Below the pieces are notes generated by a model. It was not told the origin of the DNA. It saw only the letters and a list, made by a program, of their open reading frames with translations, and did not search any database. From GCA-2733415 sp049614485 (GTDB lineage Bacteria; Bacteroidota; Bacteroidia; Flavobacteriales; Flavobacteriaceae): a DNA stretch of 24,348 bases. Of this stretch, positions 5,164-13,288 are shown piece after piece. The DNA is taken from assembly GCA_049614485.1 (NCBI GenBank), contig JBMZDR010000025.1, forward strand, positions 1-24,348, given 5' to 3'. The first letter of the stretch is position 1. Every line of letters begins with the position of its first letter. Made by a program: the position numbers and the translations under genes.

Positions 5164-7665
5164 TTATATTTTAATATTTCTTAATCGTAATGCGTTTCCA
5201 ATAACAGAAACAGAGCTAAAACTCATTGCTAAAGCAGCTATCATTGGCGAGAGTAGTATTCCGAAGAATGGAAACAACACACCTGCTGCAATAGGTACAC
5301 CTAAAGTGTTGTAGATAAGTGCAAAAAATAGGTTTTGCTTAATGTTCTTCATTACAGCATTACTTAAATTTTTTGCTTTTACAATACCGTGTAAATCGCC
5401 TTTTACTAACGTTATCATTGCACTTTCTATCGCTACATCTGTTCCTGTTCCCATTGCAATACCTACATCACTTTTTGCCAATGCTGGTGCATCATTAATT
5501 CCATCACCTGCCATAGCAACCACTTTTCCTTTTTCTTGCAGTTTCTCTACTTCTTTGAGTTTGTCTTCAGGTAGCATACTGGCTTTAAAATCTGCAAGAT
5601 TTAGTTCTGATGCTACTGCTTGTGCTGTATCGTGATTATCACCTGTTAGCATTATTACATCTATCCCTTTATCTTGAAGTGCTTTAATCGCTTTAGCACT
5701 TGTTTCTTTTATCTTATCGCCTATAACTACATATCCAACTACGGTTTTATCTATTGACAAATAAGAAACTGTTTTACCTTGTTTTTGGTAAGATTTAGCT
5801 TCGTCTTTCATTTTAGAGATAATATCTGCTTTGGCATATTCCATCATTTTAGGATTACCTAATGCTACTTTTTTATCTTTTATGGTCGCTTCAACACCTT
5901 TTCCTGTGACTGCACTAAAATCTTCGGACTTTAAAATTTCTGCGTTGTGTTCTTTGCCATATTTAACTGTCGCTTCTGCCAAAGGATGTTCGCTATTGGT
6001 ATTTAATGAAACGATGTATTGTAACACTTCTTTTTCGCTTAAAGCATCATTAAAAGCACCAACGGTTTCAACTGTTGGCTTTCCTTCGGTAATTGTTCCT
6101 GTCTTGTCTACAATTAGCGTTGTTACTTTATCCATTTTTTCGAGAGCTTCAGCATTTTTAATCAATACACCATTTTGAGCACCTTTACCCACACCAACCA
6201 TTACAGACATTGGTGTTGCTAAACCTAAAGCACAAGGACACGCAATGATTAGTACTGCAATTGCATTCACAAACGCATACACATAAACTGGTTCTGGTCC
6301 CCAAATTGACCATACAATAAAAGTGATAATAGAAATAAGAACTACAACTGGCACAAAATAACCTGAAACTTTATCTGCTAAATTTTGAATTGGTGCGCGA
6401 CTTCTACTGGCATCATTCACCATATGAATGATTTGTGATAAAAGCGTGTCACTTCCTACCTTTTCTGCTTTCATCAAAAAGGATTGATTCCCATTAATGG
6501 TTCCGCTACTTACTTTATCTTCTTGAGATTTGTTTACAGGAATAGGTTCTCCTGTAATCATAGATTCGTCAATAGTTGTTTCGCCTTCAGTTATCACACC
6601 ATCCACAGGAATTTTATCTCCTGGTTTCACTTTTAGAATATCATTTAATTCTATCTCGTCAATACTGACTTCAATTTCTTCACCATCTACTATTTTTATG
6701 GCTTTATTAGGTGCTAACTTTAGTAACTCTTTTACTGCCGAATTGGTTTTACTATGCGCACGAGCTTCTAACAACTGACCTAAAAGCACTAACGTTAGAA
6801 TAACTGTTGCAGCTTCAAAATAGACGTGAACTGCACCTGATTCAGTTTTAAATTGTTCAGGAAATACATCTGGAAACAACATCCCAAATACACTAAATAA
6901 CCAAGCCACACCTGCACCGATTCCAATGAGTGTAAACATATTGAGATTCCACGTTTTTATGCTTTTATAAGCACGCTCAAAGAACATCCAAGTAGCATAA
7001 AAAACAACTGGAATGGATAGTGCAAATTGAATCCAATTCCAATTTTTCTGTTCCATTATATCATACAATGGATTGTTATTAAGCATTTCGCTCATAGCAA
7101 TTAAGAAAATAGGTAATGTGAATACAGATGCTATCCAAAATTTCTTTAATAGCTCCTTATACGTTTTCTCTTCTGCTGAACTATCTGCTTCCATTGGCAC
7201 TAAATCCATCCCACAAATAGGACACGAACCTGCTTCGTCTTTGACAATTTCTGGGTGCATAGGACACGTCCATTGTTCTGCTGAAGCTGTGGATAGATTT
7301 TGTTCTTCCACCAAATCCATTCCGCAAACAGGACAATCGCCTGGTTCATCATAAGTTTTATCGCCTTCGCAATGCATAGGACAATAAAATGTGCCTGTGC
7401 CTTTTCCTTTGGGTTGCTCTTTCTTTTTATCATTTGAATGCTGATGCTGTTCACTTTGTTTATGAATACTGTATCTATCACCATCCTTTTTTAAGGCTTC
7501 TTGAAAGGTTTCTATGGGAATATGTGATTCCATTTCGATAGTTCCTTCTGCCTTATCTAAATCGACTATTGCTTTTGAAACACCTTCTATTTTAGAGAGC
7601 GTTTCTTCAACGTGACTGCGACAACCGTTACAAGTCATTCCGTGTATATGATATGTGTGTTTCAT
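5164..7665 (-). CDS. copA: Cu+-exporting P1B-type ATPase with one HMA and two HMBD domains
   Basis: This 833-aa pump exports Cu+ from the cytoplasm using ATP. The N-terminus holds an HMA domain (MTCNGC, Cys12/Cys15), a His-rich linker (about 68-80), then two heavy-metal-binding domains at about 93-118 (YCPMHCEGD...CPVCGMDL) and 132-157 (WTCPMHPE...CPICGMDL). The core has actuator TGEP (371-374), membrane CPC (476-478), phosphorylation site DKTGT (Asp520), nucleotide-site HP (560-561) and hinge GDGINDAP (about 720-727). TM7 has a YN pair and TM8 has M..SS, the Cu+ (P1B-1) signature. The gene follows the TolC gene after 86 bases and precedes cusB by four. The intervening 86 bases show no obvious terminator. 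All catalytic residues are present, so it should be active. Confidence 0.95.
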   Translation of the reverse strand: MKHTYHIHGMTCNGCRSHVEETLSKIEGVSKAIVDLDKAEGTIEMESHIPIETFQEALKKDGDRYSIHKQSEQHQHSNDKKKEQPKGKGTGTFYCPMHCEGDKTYDEPGDCPVCGMDLVEEQNLSTASAEQWTCPMHPEIVKDEAGSCPICGMDLVPMEADSSAEEKTYKELLKKFWIASVFTLPIFLIAMSEMLNNNPLYDIMEQKNWNWIQFALSIPVVFYATWMFFERAYKSIKTWNLNMFTLIGIGAGVAWLFSVFGMLFPDVFPEQFKTESGAVHVYFEAATVILTLVLLGQLLEARAHSKTNSAVKELLKLAPNKAIKIVDGEEIEVSIDEIELNDILKVKPGDKIPVDGVITEGETTIDESMITGEPIPVNKSQEDKVSSGTINGNQSFLMKAEKVGSDTLLSQIIHMVNDASRSRAPIQNLADKVSGYFVPVVVLISIITFIVWSIWGPEPVYVYAFVNAIAVLIIACPCALGLATPMSVMVGVGKGAQNGVLIKNAEALEKMDKVTTLIVDKTGTITEGKPTVETVGAFNDALSEKEVLQYIVSLNTNSEHPLAEATVKYGKEHNAEILKSEDFSAVTGKGVEATIKDKKVALGNPKMMEYAKADIISKMKDEAKSYQKQGKTVSYLSIDKTVVGYVVIGDKIKETSAKAIKALQDKGIDVIMLTGDNHDTAQAVASELNLADFKASMLPEDKLKEVEKLQEKGKVVAMAGDGINDAPALAKSDVGIAMGTGTDVAIESAMITLVKGDLHGIVKAKNLSNAVMKNIKQNLFFALIYNTLGVPIAAGVLFPFFGILLSPMIAALAMSFSSVSVIGNALRLRNIKI

Positions 7666-7751
7666 CTGTTGTTATTTATTTTTTAATGGTCAGATGTAAT
7701 TCGCTTATAAAAATCTTGAATAGTTTTATAATAATACACCCGCTCATTTCA

Positions 7752-8990
7752 TTATTGCTGTGTTAAATAATTAATTATTGTTGACTGCACATAGTAGGTC
7801 TTAATAGACTCTATTTGATTGATTTGAAATTTTAATTGCAACTCTTGAATATCCAAAACATCATTAAAATCTATCGTTCCTGTTTCATAGCTTTTGATTA
7901 AAATGTCTTCTGCATCTTTAGCTTGCTTTAAGTTTTTTGTTTGGGTAGCATAACTTATTCTTGCAGAAATGCGTTCGTTATTCGCTTTGTCTAAAAGCGT
8001 TTCCAATGCATTTAAACGTTCCTGTTTTTGAGCAGTAATTTCCTGCTGTTGCAAATCATTTTGTTTGGTTTGGGATTTATATTTCTTATTGAAAATTGGG
8101 ATAGATACCGAAACCATTGGCATTACAATATCCTTTCCGTTATCGCTGAAATCCATATTTGGTCTTTCAGCAACATTGATATAATCTAATCCGAAACCAA
8201 TCATTGGACTGCTTTCTTTTTGATTTAATAATTCGGATTGTTCTATTGATTGATAGAGTTTATCAAATTTCAGCAATTCAGGATGTAATGCTAAATTTTC
8301 AGAAGTAATATCAAAGTCTTCAGAAGGTATCATCAAACTATCTACCACATTTACGGTAACATCATTATCTCTATTCAATAGATTATTGAAGTTAGTTTGT
8401 TCTGCTAAAAATTGTTGTTGCAATACATCTTTTAATTGTTGCATTTCGTTTTGACGCATTTGCAATCGCAACACATCTACTGCGGATGCTTTACCAACCT
8501 CAACAGAAGTTAATGCCAACGTCTCATAAGTTTCTAATAGTTTAATGTTTTCAGTTAAGACCTCTTGCTTTGCTTTGTTGGCGTATAGATTATAATAGGA
8601 TTGTGATACCGAAGCCATTAGTTTTCGCTTTGCGATAACAATGTCCTCGTATTTAGCATCTGCCAATGAACTGACATAGTTTTCTCTCGATGTAATGGTT
8701 CCGAACCACGGTAACATTTGTTTAGCAGATACTTTAAAGCGTTGTGCACCTGTTCTGGTTTCCGGTTCACTTACAAAGTAGCCGACACCAAATTCGGTAT
8801 TAGGAATGGTATTGACTTCTTTTACTTTTTCAGAAGCTCTTTTGTATTGTAACTCAAACTTTTGAATCTCTGGGTTGTTCGCTACTGCTTCATCTATAAG
8901 TGTTTCTAATTTCTGTGCATTTACAAAGAGACTCAAGAATAACGAACAAAGCATAAAGACTGTTTTTATGTGTGATTTTATCTGTTTCAT
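7752..8990 (-). CDS. cusC: TolC/CusC-type outer-membrane efflux channel
   Basis: This 412-aa protein starts with a signal peptide (about residues 1-25, cleavage after VNA before QKLE). It continues with the two long alpha-helical, coiled-coil-prone halves typical of the outer membrane efflux protein (TolC, PF02321) family. It would form the trimeric exit duct for the CusA-CusB complex. Its ATG overlaps the cusA stop in an ATGA arrangement (8987-8990), so translation is coupled to the pump. No lipobox is seen, unlike E. coli CusC. The length is normal for Bacteroidota TolC-like proteins. The symbol reflects the operon context, since the sequence alone only shows a TolC family member. Confidence 0.9.
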   Translation of the reverse strand: MKQIKSHIKTVFMLCSLFLSLFVNAQKLETLIDEAVANNPEIQKFELQYKRASEKVKEVNTIPNTEFGVGYFVSEPETRTGAQRFKVSAKQMLPWFGTITSRENYVSSLADAKYEDIVIAKRKLMASVSQSYYNLYANKAKQEVLTENIKLLETYETLALTSVEVGKASAVDVLRLQMRQNEMQQLKDVLQQQFLAEQTNFNNLLNRDNDVTVNVVDSLMIPSEDFDITSENLALHPELLKFDKLYQSIEQSELLNQKESSPMIGFGLDYINVAERPNMDFSDNGKDIVMPMVSVSIPIFNKKYKSQTKQNDLQQQEITAQKQERLNALETLLDKANNERISARISYATQTKNLKQAKDAEDILIKSYETGTIDFNDVLDIQELQLKFQINQIESIKTYYVQSTIINYLTQQ

Positions 8991-11900
8991 TTTACAGTTC
9001 TTTTAAGTTGAAATTCGGCTTTCCAGCTATATAATACTGGAACTACAAATAAGGTTATTAAGGCTATAAGCATTCCACCAAAACTTGGTATTGCCATAGG
9101 TATCATTATATCGCTTCCACGACCTGTAGAGGTTAATACTGGTAATAATGCTAAAATGGTTGTAGCTGTAGTCATTAAACAGGGTCTGATTCGTTTTTCT
9201 CCTGCTTCAACTACTGATGCTCTAATTTCCTTTTTATTATCTGGTGTGTTTCTATCGAATGTTTGGGTTAAATAAGTTGCCATTACTACACCATCATCGG
9301 TTGCTATACCGAAGAGTGCAATAAACCCAACCCAAACTGCAACACTTAAATTGATTGGGTGCATTTGGAATAAGTCGCGTAGGTTTTCACCAAAGAAATT
9401 GAAGTTTAAAAACCAACCTTGACCATAGAGCCAAATCATTATAAAACCACCTGCAAACGCTACTGCGATACCTGTGAATACCATTAAGGACGTACCAACC
9501 GAACGGAACTGGAAATACAGAATTAAGAAAATGATTGCCAATGCTAACGGTACAACAACCGATAAGGTTTTTTCCGCTCGTAACTGATTTTCATACGTTC
9601 CTGTGAATGCATAGTTGATTCCTTTTGGTACAATTAACTCACCAGAATCTATCTTTTCTTGAATCAATGCTTGTGCATTTTCAACAACGCTTACTTCTGC
9701 AAAACCATCTAATTTATCAAACAAGACATAACCTACTAAAAAAGTATCTTCACTTTTAATGACTTGTGGACCTTGTTCGTATCTTATAGTTGCCAATTCG
9801 CTTAATGGCACAGGACTACCTTTTTCAACTGGCACATAAATCTGTTGTAAGTCTGTTGGGTTTGCGCGTAATTCTCTTGGGTATCGTACTCGTACGCCAT
9901 ATCGCTCACGACCTTCTACCGTTTGCGTTAATACCATACCGCCAACTGCTACTTTTAATACATCTTGAACATCTTGTATCGAAATGCCATAACGTGCAAT
10001 TTTTTCTCTATCAATATCAATTAACAAATAGGGTTTCCCTACAATACGGTCTGCAAAAACAGCTTCTTTTTTAATACCTTCAGCTTGTTTTAAAATCCCT
10101 TCTAACTGTACACCAAAGGCTTCAATTTGTTTTAAGTCTTGACCTTTAACCTTTATTCCCATTGGTGCACGCATACCTGTTTGCAGCATTACCAATCGTG
10201 TTTCAATAGGTTGTAGTTTAGGTGCAGAAGTAACACCAGGTAACTTGGTAACTTTAACAATGTTATTCCAAATATCGTCTGGTGATTGTATTTCAGGTCG
10301 CCAGTTTCGATAAAATTCACCATTATTATCTTCTATTAATTGTAACCTTTCTACAGCGCTCAAAGTGACATTTTCTGTATTATTAGGATTAGCGATGAAA
10401 CGTCCATCTTTTAATTCAAATAAACCATCATCATTTACTTTGTAACGTTGACGTTCTCCGTTTTTATTCAGCATATATTCTGGTTTGTACTGAATAATAT
10501 TTTCATACATAGACAAAGGCGCTGGATCTAAAGCTGATTCTGTACGACCTGCTTTACCAACTACAGTTTTTATCTCTGGAATACTGGCTACTGCCATATC
10601 CAACTGTTGTAACACTCGTTTGTTTTCTTCTACGCCAGAATGAGGCATCGAGGTTGGCATCAGTAGAAATGAGCCTTCATTTAATGAGGGCATAAACTCT
10701 TTGCCTGTATTTTTCATAATGAAAAAACCTGCAATTACAATAGCGGTTGGCACAGATAAAAAGAGCAACTTATTATCTAAACACCACCTTAAAATACGTG
10801 TGTAATATTTGATAAATAATGAGAAAACACCTAATAAACCAAAACAAATAACACTCACAAAAATGAGGTTCAAAAAGATGCTTTTACTAACGCCTAGTGG
10901 TCTCCAATACTCTGCTAATAAGAACACAATTGTAGATACTGAAATAATGATATTGATAAGATTAGCTTGTTTCTCTGATACTATTTCTTGTTGCTTTATA
11001 AGTGCAACAATTCCAAATCCAACCAATATTAATCCTAACCAATAACCGTATACTATTGCAGCAATACCTAATGCTATTAAAATGCCATTTAAAACATATT
11101 TAAAATTGGTTTTAATGCTTTTCTTTTTAAATAAAAATGCAGCAAAGGGTGGTATTAAAAACAACGCTACAATAATTGAAGCTGTTAAGGCAAATGTTTT
11201 AGTAAAGGCTAACGGTCTGAATAATTTTCCTTCAGCTCCAATCATTGTAAATACAGGAATAAAACTTATAATGGTTGTCATTACTGCAGTTACGATTGCG
11301 CCAGACACTTCTGCTGTAGCATTGTAAACTACCGTATTAATTGATTGTGTCCCATCATCTTCATCTAAATGCCGAATGATATTTTCTGATAGTATGACAC
11401 CAACATCGACCATTGTACCAATAGCAATAGCGATACCTGATAAAGCCACAATATTAGCATCGACACCAAAGAGTTTCATTGCTATAAATACCATTAAAAC
11501 CGCAACAGGTAATAAGCCAGAGATTAATACAGAAGCACGTAAATTAAATACCATAATGATTATAACTAAAATGGTAATCAGTATTTCTAATGTTAATGCT
11601 TCATTGAGTGTGCCTAATGTTTCTTGTATCAGTTCTGTTCTATCGTAAAAAGGCACTATGGTAACTTGTGATGTTCTTCCATCCGCTAATACTTTTGAAG
11701 GTAATCCTGCACTTAATTCGTTAATTTTCTCTTTTACATTATTGATCACTTCCATTGGGTTTGCACCATAACGTGCTACCACAACTGCACCTACAACTTC
11801 CGCTCCTTCTTTATCTAAAATACCACGTCGTGTTGCAGGGCCTAATGACACATTTCCAATGTCTTTAATTTTAATTGCGGTGTAATCTTCTGAAGTGACT

Positions 11901-12694
11901 ACTGCATTTTCGATGTCTGAAATGGATTTCACATAACCCAAACCACGAACTAAATATTCGGCTTGGTTAATTTCCAAAGTCTGTGCACCAATGTCTTTAT
12001 TACTTTCCTTAACTGCTTTTACAACGTGATGCAATCCAATATTATACTGACGCATTAGTTCTGGATTTACGTCTACTTGATACTCCTGAACATAGCCACC
12101 TATAGAAGCAACTTCTGAAACACCACTTGCAGATGATAAGGCATACTTTACATAGTAGTCTTGAATACTGCGTAATTCTTGCAAATCCCAACCACCAGTA
12201 ACATTTCCGTTTTTATCACGACCTTCTAATGTGTACCAAAATATTTGTCCTAATCCTGTGGCATCCGGACCCAATGCAGGATTAACACCTTCGGGTAATA
12301 AACCACTTGGTAATGAGTTTAATTTTTCGAGAATACGACTTCTACTCCAGTAAAATTCTATGTCTTCTTCAAAAATGATATAGATACTTGAAAAGCCGAA
12401 CATAGACGAACTACGAATCGTTTTTACCCCAGGAATTCCTAGCAAGGACGTCGTTAATGGGTACGTAATTTGATCTTCAATATCTTGTGGTGAACGACCA
12501 TCCCATTTAGTAAATACTATTTGTTGGTTTTCACCTATATCTGGTATTGCATCTACAGCAACTGGATTACTTGGTAAGAACCCAGTATCCCAATTAAAAG
12601 GTGCATTAACCGTTCCCCAACCTATAAAGAGAACAAGTAATAATACAGCTACGAGTTTATTTTCTATTAAAAATTTGATGCTTTTATTTAGCAT
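8987..12694 (-). CDS. cusA: CusA-type heavy-metal RND efflux pump (Cu/Ag), enlarged
   Basis: This 1235-aa inner-membrane RND transporter exports Cu+/Ag+ by proton antiport. TM4 carries AIAIGTMVD...ILSEN (Asp430, Glu437), the HME4-type signature of monovalent pumps, unlike the DFG...DGA form in the second pump of this window. Porter-domain Met residues such as MLQTGMRAPMG fit copper handling. It is about 190 residues longer than E. coli CusA. Part of this is a hydrophobic insert (about residues 523-635) that should add several membrane helices between TM6 and TM7. Another insert of charged residues lies in the second periplasmic half (YKPEYMLNKNGERQRYKV region). I take these as lineage features, not errors, because the frame is intact. 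The gene follows a hairpin terminator or attenuator (12747-12782). Confidence 0.94.
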   Translation of the reverse strand: MLNKSIKFLIENKLVAVLLLVLFIGWGTVNAPFNWDTGFLPSNPVAVDAIPDIGENQQIVFTKWDGRSPQDIEDQITYPLTTSLLGIPGVKTIRSSSMFGFSSIYIIFEEDIEFYWSRSRILEKLNSLPSGLLPEGVNPALGPDATGLGQIFWYTLEGRDKNGNVTGGWDLQELRSIQDYYVKYALSSASGVSEVASIGGYVQEYQVDVNPELMRQYNIGLHHVVKAVKESNKDIGAQTLEINQAEYLVRGLGYVKSISDIENAVVTSEDYTAIKIKDIGNVSLGPATRRGILDKEGAEVVGAVVVARYGANPMEVINNVKEKINELSAGLPSKVLADGRTSQVTIVPFYDRTELIQETLGTLNEALTLEILITILVIIIMVFNLRASVLISGLLPVAVLMVFIAMKLFGVDANIVALSGIAIAIGTMVDVGVILSENIIRHLDEDDGTQSINTVVYNATAEVSGAIVTAVMTTIISFIPVFTMIGAEGKLFRPLAFTKTFALTASIIVALFLIPPFAAFLFKKKSIKTNFKYVLNGILIALGIAAIVYGYWLGLILVGFGIVALIKQQEIVSEKQANLINIIISVSTIVFLLAEYWRPLGVSKSIFLNLIFVSVICFGLLGVFSLFIKYYTRILRWCLDNKLLFLSVPTAIVIAGFFIMKNTGKEFMPSLNEGSFLLMPTSMPHSGVEENKRVLQQLDMAVASIPEIKTVVGKAGRTESALDPAPLSMYENIIQYKPEYMLNKNGERQRYKVNDDGLFELKDGRFIANPNNTENVTLSAVERLQLIEDNNGEFYRNWRPEIQSPDDIWNNIVKVTKLPGVTSAPKLQPIETRLVMLQTGMRAPMGIKVKGQDLKQIEAFGVQLEGILKQAEGIKKEAVFADRIVGKPYLLIDIDREKIARYGISIQDVQDVLKVAVGGMVLTQTVEGRERYGVRVRYPRELRANPTDLQQIYVPVEKGSPVPLSELATIRYEQGPQVIKSEDTFLVGYVLFDKLDGFAEVSVVENAQALIQEKIDSGELIVPKGINYAFTGTYENQLRAEKTLSVVVPLALAIIFLILYFQFRSVGTSLMVFTGIAVAFAGGFIMIWLYGQGWFLNFNFFGENLRDLFQMHPINLSVAVWVGFIALFGIATDDGVVMATYLTQTFDRNTPDNKKEIRASVVEAGEKRIRPCLMTTATTILALLPVLTSTGRGSDIMIPMAIPSFGGMLIALITLFVVPVLYSWKAEFQLKRTVK

Positions 12695-12723
12695 TATCTT
12701 TGATTATTAAACAGTTAGACATA

Positions 12724-12740
12724 GGTGTTACGAAAACACC
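12724..12740 (-). other. Short hairpin in the cusA leader
   Basis: GGTGTT (12724-12729) and AACACC (12735-12740) form a perfect 6-bp stem with a five-base loop, about 30 bases before the cusA ATG. On the minus-strand transcript it lies right after the T run of the preceding terminator-like hairpin. It may protect the 5' end of a processed cusA mRNA. Confidence 0.45.
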
Positions 12741-12746
12741 GAATAC

Positions 12747-12782
12747 AAAAAATTATCCTTATGACATACAGCCATAGGATAA
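12747..12782 (-). terminator. Internal terminator or attenuator between the HYC_CC_PP gene and cusA
   Basis: TTATCCT plus ATG (12753-12763) pairs with CAT plus AGGATAA (12773-12782), ten pairs with one bulged base. On the minus strand the stem runs directly into TTTTTT (12752-12747). This is a good intrinsic terminator placed between the small first gene and the large efflux genes. Since I see no clear TAnnTTTG promoter for cusA after it, partial read-through is likely and would make the small protein far more abundant than the pump. Confidence 0.65.
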
Positions 12783-12802
12783 AACAGTCTATTGTTTAAA
12801 AA

Positions 12803-13216
12803 TCAAATTAAATAGGTCTCGTCAATCTTGTAGAGTTGCCTTATGACGAGTGGTGGTTCGTATGCTTCGTAAGAAGATACATTATTATCTAAACCTTCAA
12901 AAAGGTTGACATGTGTGTAAACAAATGAAGCAATGAATAGGTGTTGCTCAAAAGAAATTTTGTCAACTTGCAGTTGTAGTTCGTCTTGCCCATCAACTAC
13001 CAATTGTTCATCATTACAACAATTCTTTTTTGTAATAGAACAACCATCGGCTGAAGGTTTTTCCATTTCCATTCCGCATCCTTCCGCTTTATGGAACATA
13101 GCAGTTTCTACCAAAACATCTCCACAATAATGCATATTAAGAGTAAACGACATTGTAGAGAATAACACTACAAAAGCCATTGCCAAAGACATTATTTTAT
13201 GGAATATTTGCTTCAT
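12803..13216 (-). CDS. HYC_CC_PP family small exported protein, first gene of copper module
   Basis: This 137-aa protein starts with a signal peptide (MKQIFHKIMSLAMAFVVLFS...). It contains the diagnostic pieces of the Bacteroidota HYC_CC_PP family: HYC (residues 29-31), a CGMEME segment, a KKNCC pair and a C-terminal PPLV. These Cys, His and Met residues suit metal binding in the periplasm. The precise role of the family is not known to me. I place the start at the ATG at 13216, not the upstream TTG at 13228. The TTG lies inside the promoter -7 box (13226-13233) and would put MLIS before the signal peptide. It is followed by a terminator-like hairpin before cusA. Its promoter overlaps a perfect palindrome, consistent with metal-responsive control. 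Confidence 0.85.
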   Translation of the reverse strand: MKQIFHKIMSLAMAFVVLFSTMSFTLNMHYCGDVLVETAMFHKAEGCGMEMEKPSADGCSITKKNCCNDEQLVVDGQDELQLQVDKISFEQHLFIASFVYTHVNLFEGLDNNVSSYEAYEPPLVIRQLYKIDETYLI

Positions 13217-13225
13217 ACTTATCAA

Positions 13226-13233
13226 CAAAGGTA
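13226..13233 (-). promoter_or_regulatory. Bacteroidota -7 box of copper module promoter
   Basis: Read on the minus strand this is TACCTTTG, a perfect match to TAnnTTTG. The ATG of the HYC_CC_PP gene is about ten bases downstream, so the mRNA should be leaderless or nearly so. No TTG sits at the usual -33 place; a palindrome (13255-13269) lies there instead. That fits an activated or repressed promoter more than a constitutive one. Confidence 0.55.
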
Positions 13234-13254
13234 AGAAATTTTAGTACATGTTAG

Positions 13255-13269
13255 TTCTGTTTAACAGAA
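13255..13269. promoter_or_regulatory. Perfect 7-1-7 palindrome, candidate operator of copper module
   Basis: TTCTGTTTAACAGAA is a perfect inverted repeat (TTCTGTT, one base, AACAGAA). It is placed about 21 bases upstream of the -7 box, over the expected -33 region. This is a typical operator geometry for a dimeric metalloregulator. The 7-1-7 layout is that of Fur-family boxes, but the bases differ from known consensus boxes. No copper regulator gene (CueR, CsoR, CopY, AraC type) is present in the window. Confidence 0.5.
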
Positions 13270-13288
13270 GTTTAATTTAGTAAAGTAG

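Noticed and set aside
7200..7484. Minus-strand 94-codon ORF within copA
   Set aside because: It is a shifted frame over the two HMBD domains; the copA frame is complete.
9790..11648. Several plus-strand ORFs of 78-94 codons inside cusA
   Set aside because: They lie opposite the intact RND frame and have low-complexity hydrophobic translations typical of antisense reading.
13217..13228. TTG start for the HYC_CC_PP protein (adds MLIS)
   Set aside because: The TTG is part of the TACCTTTG promoter box, so it would precede the transcript start; the ATG at 13216 gives a normal signal peptide.
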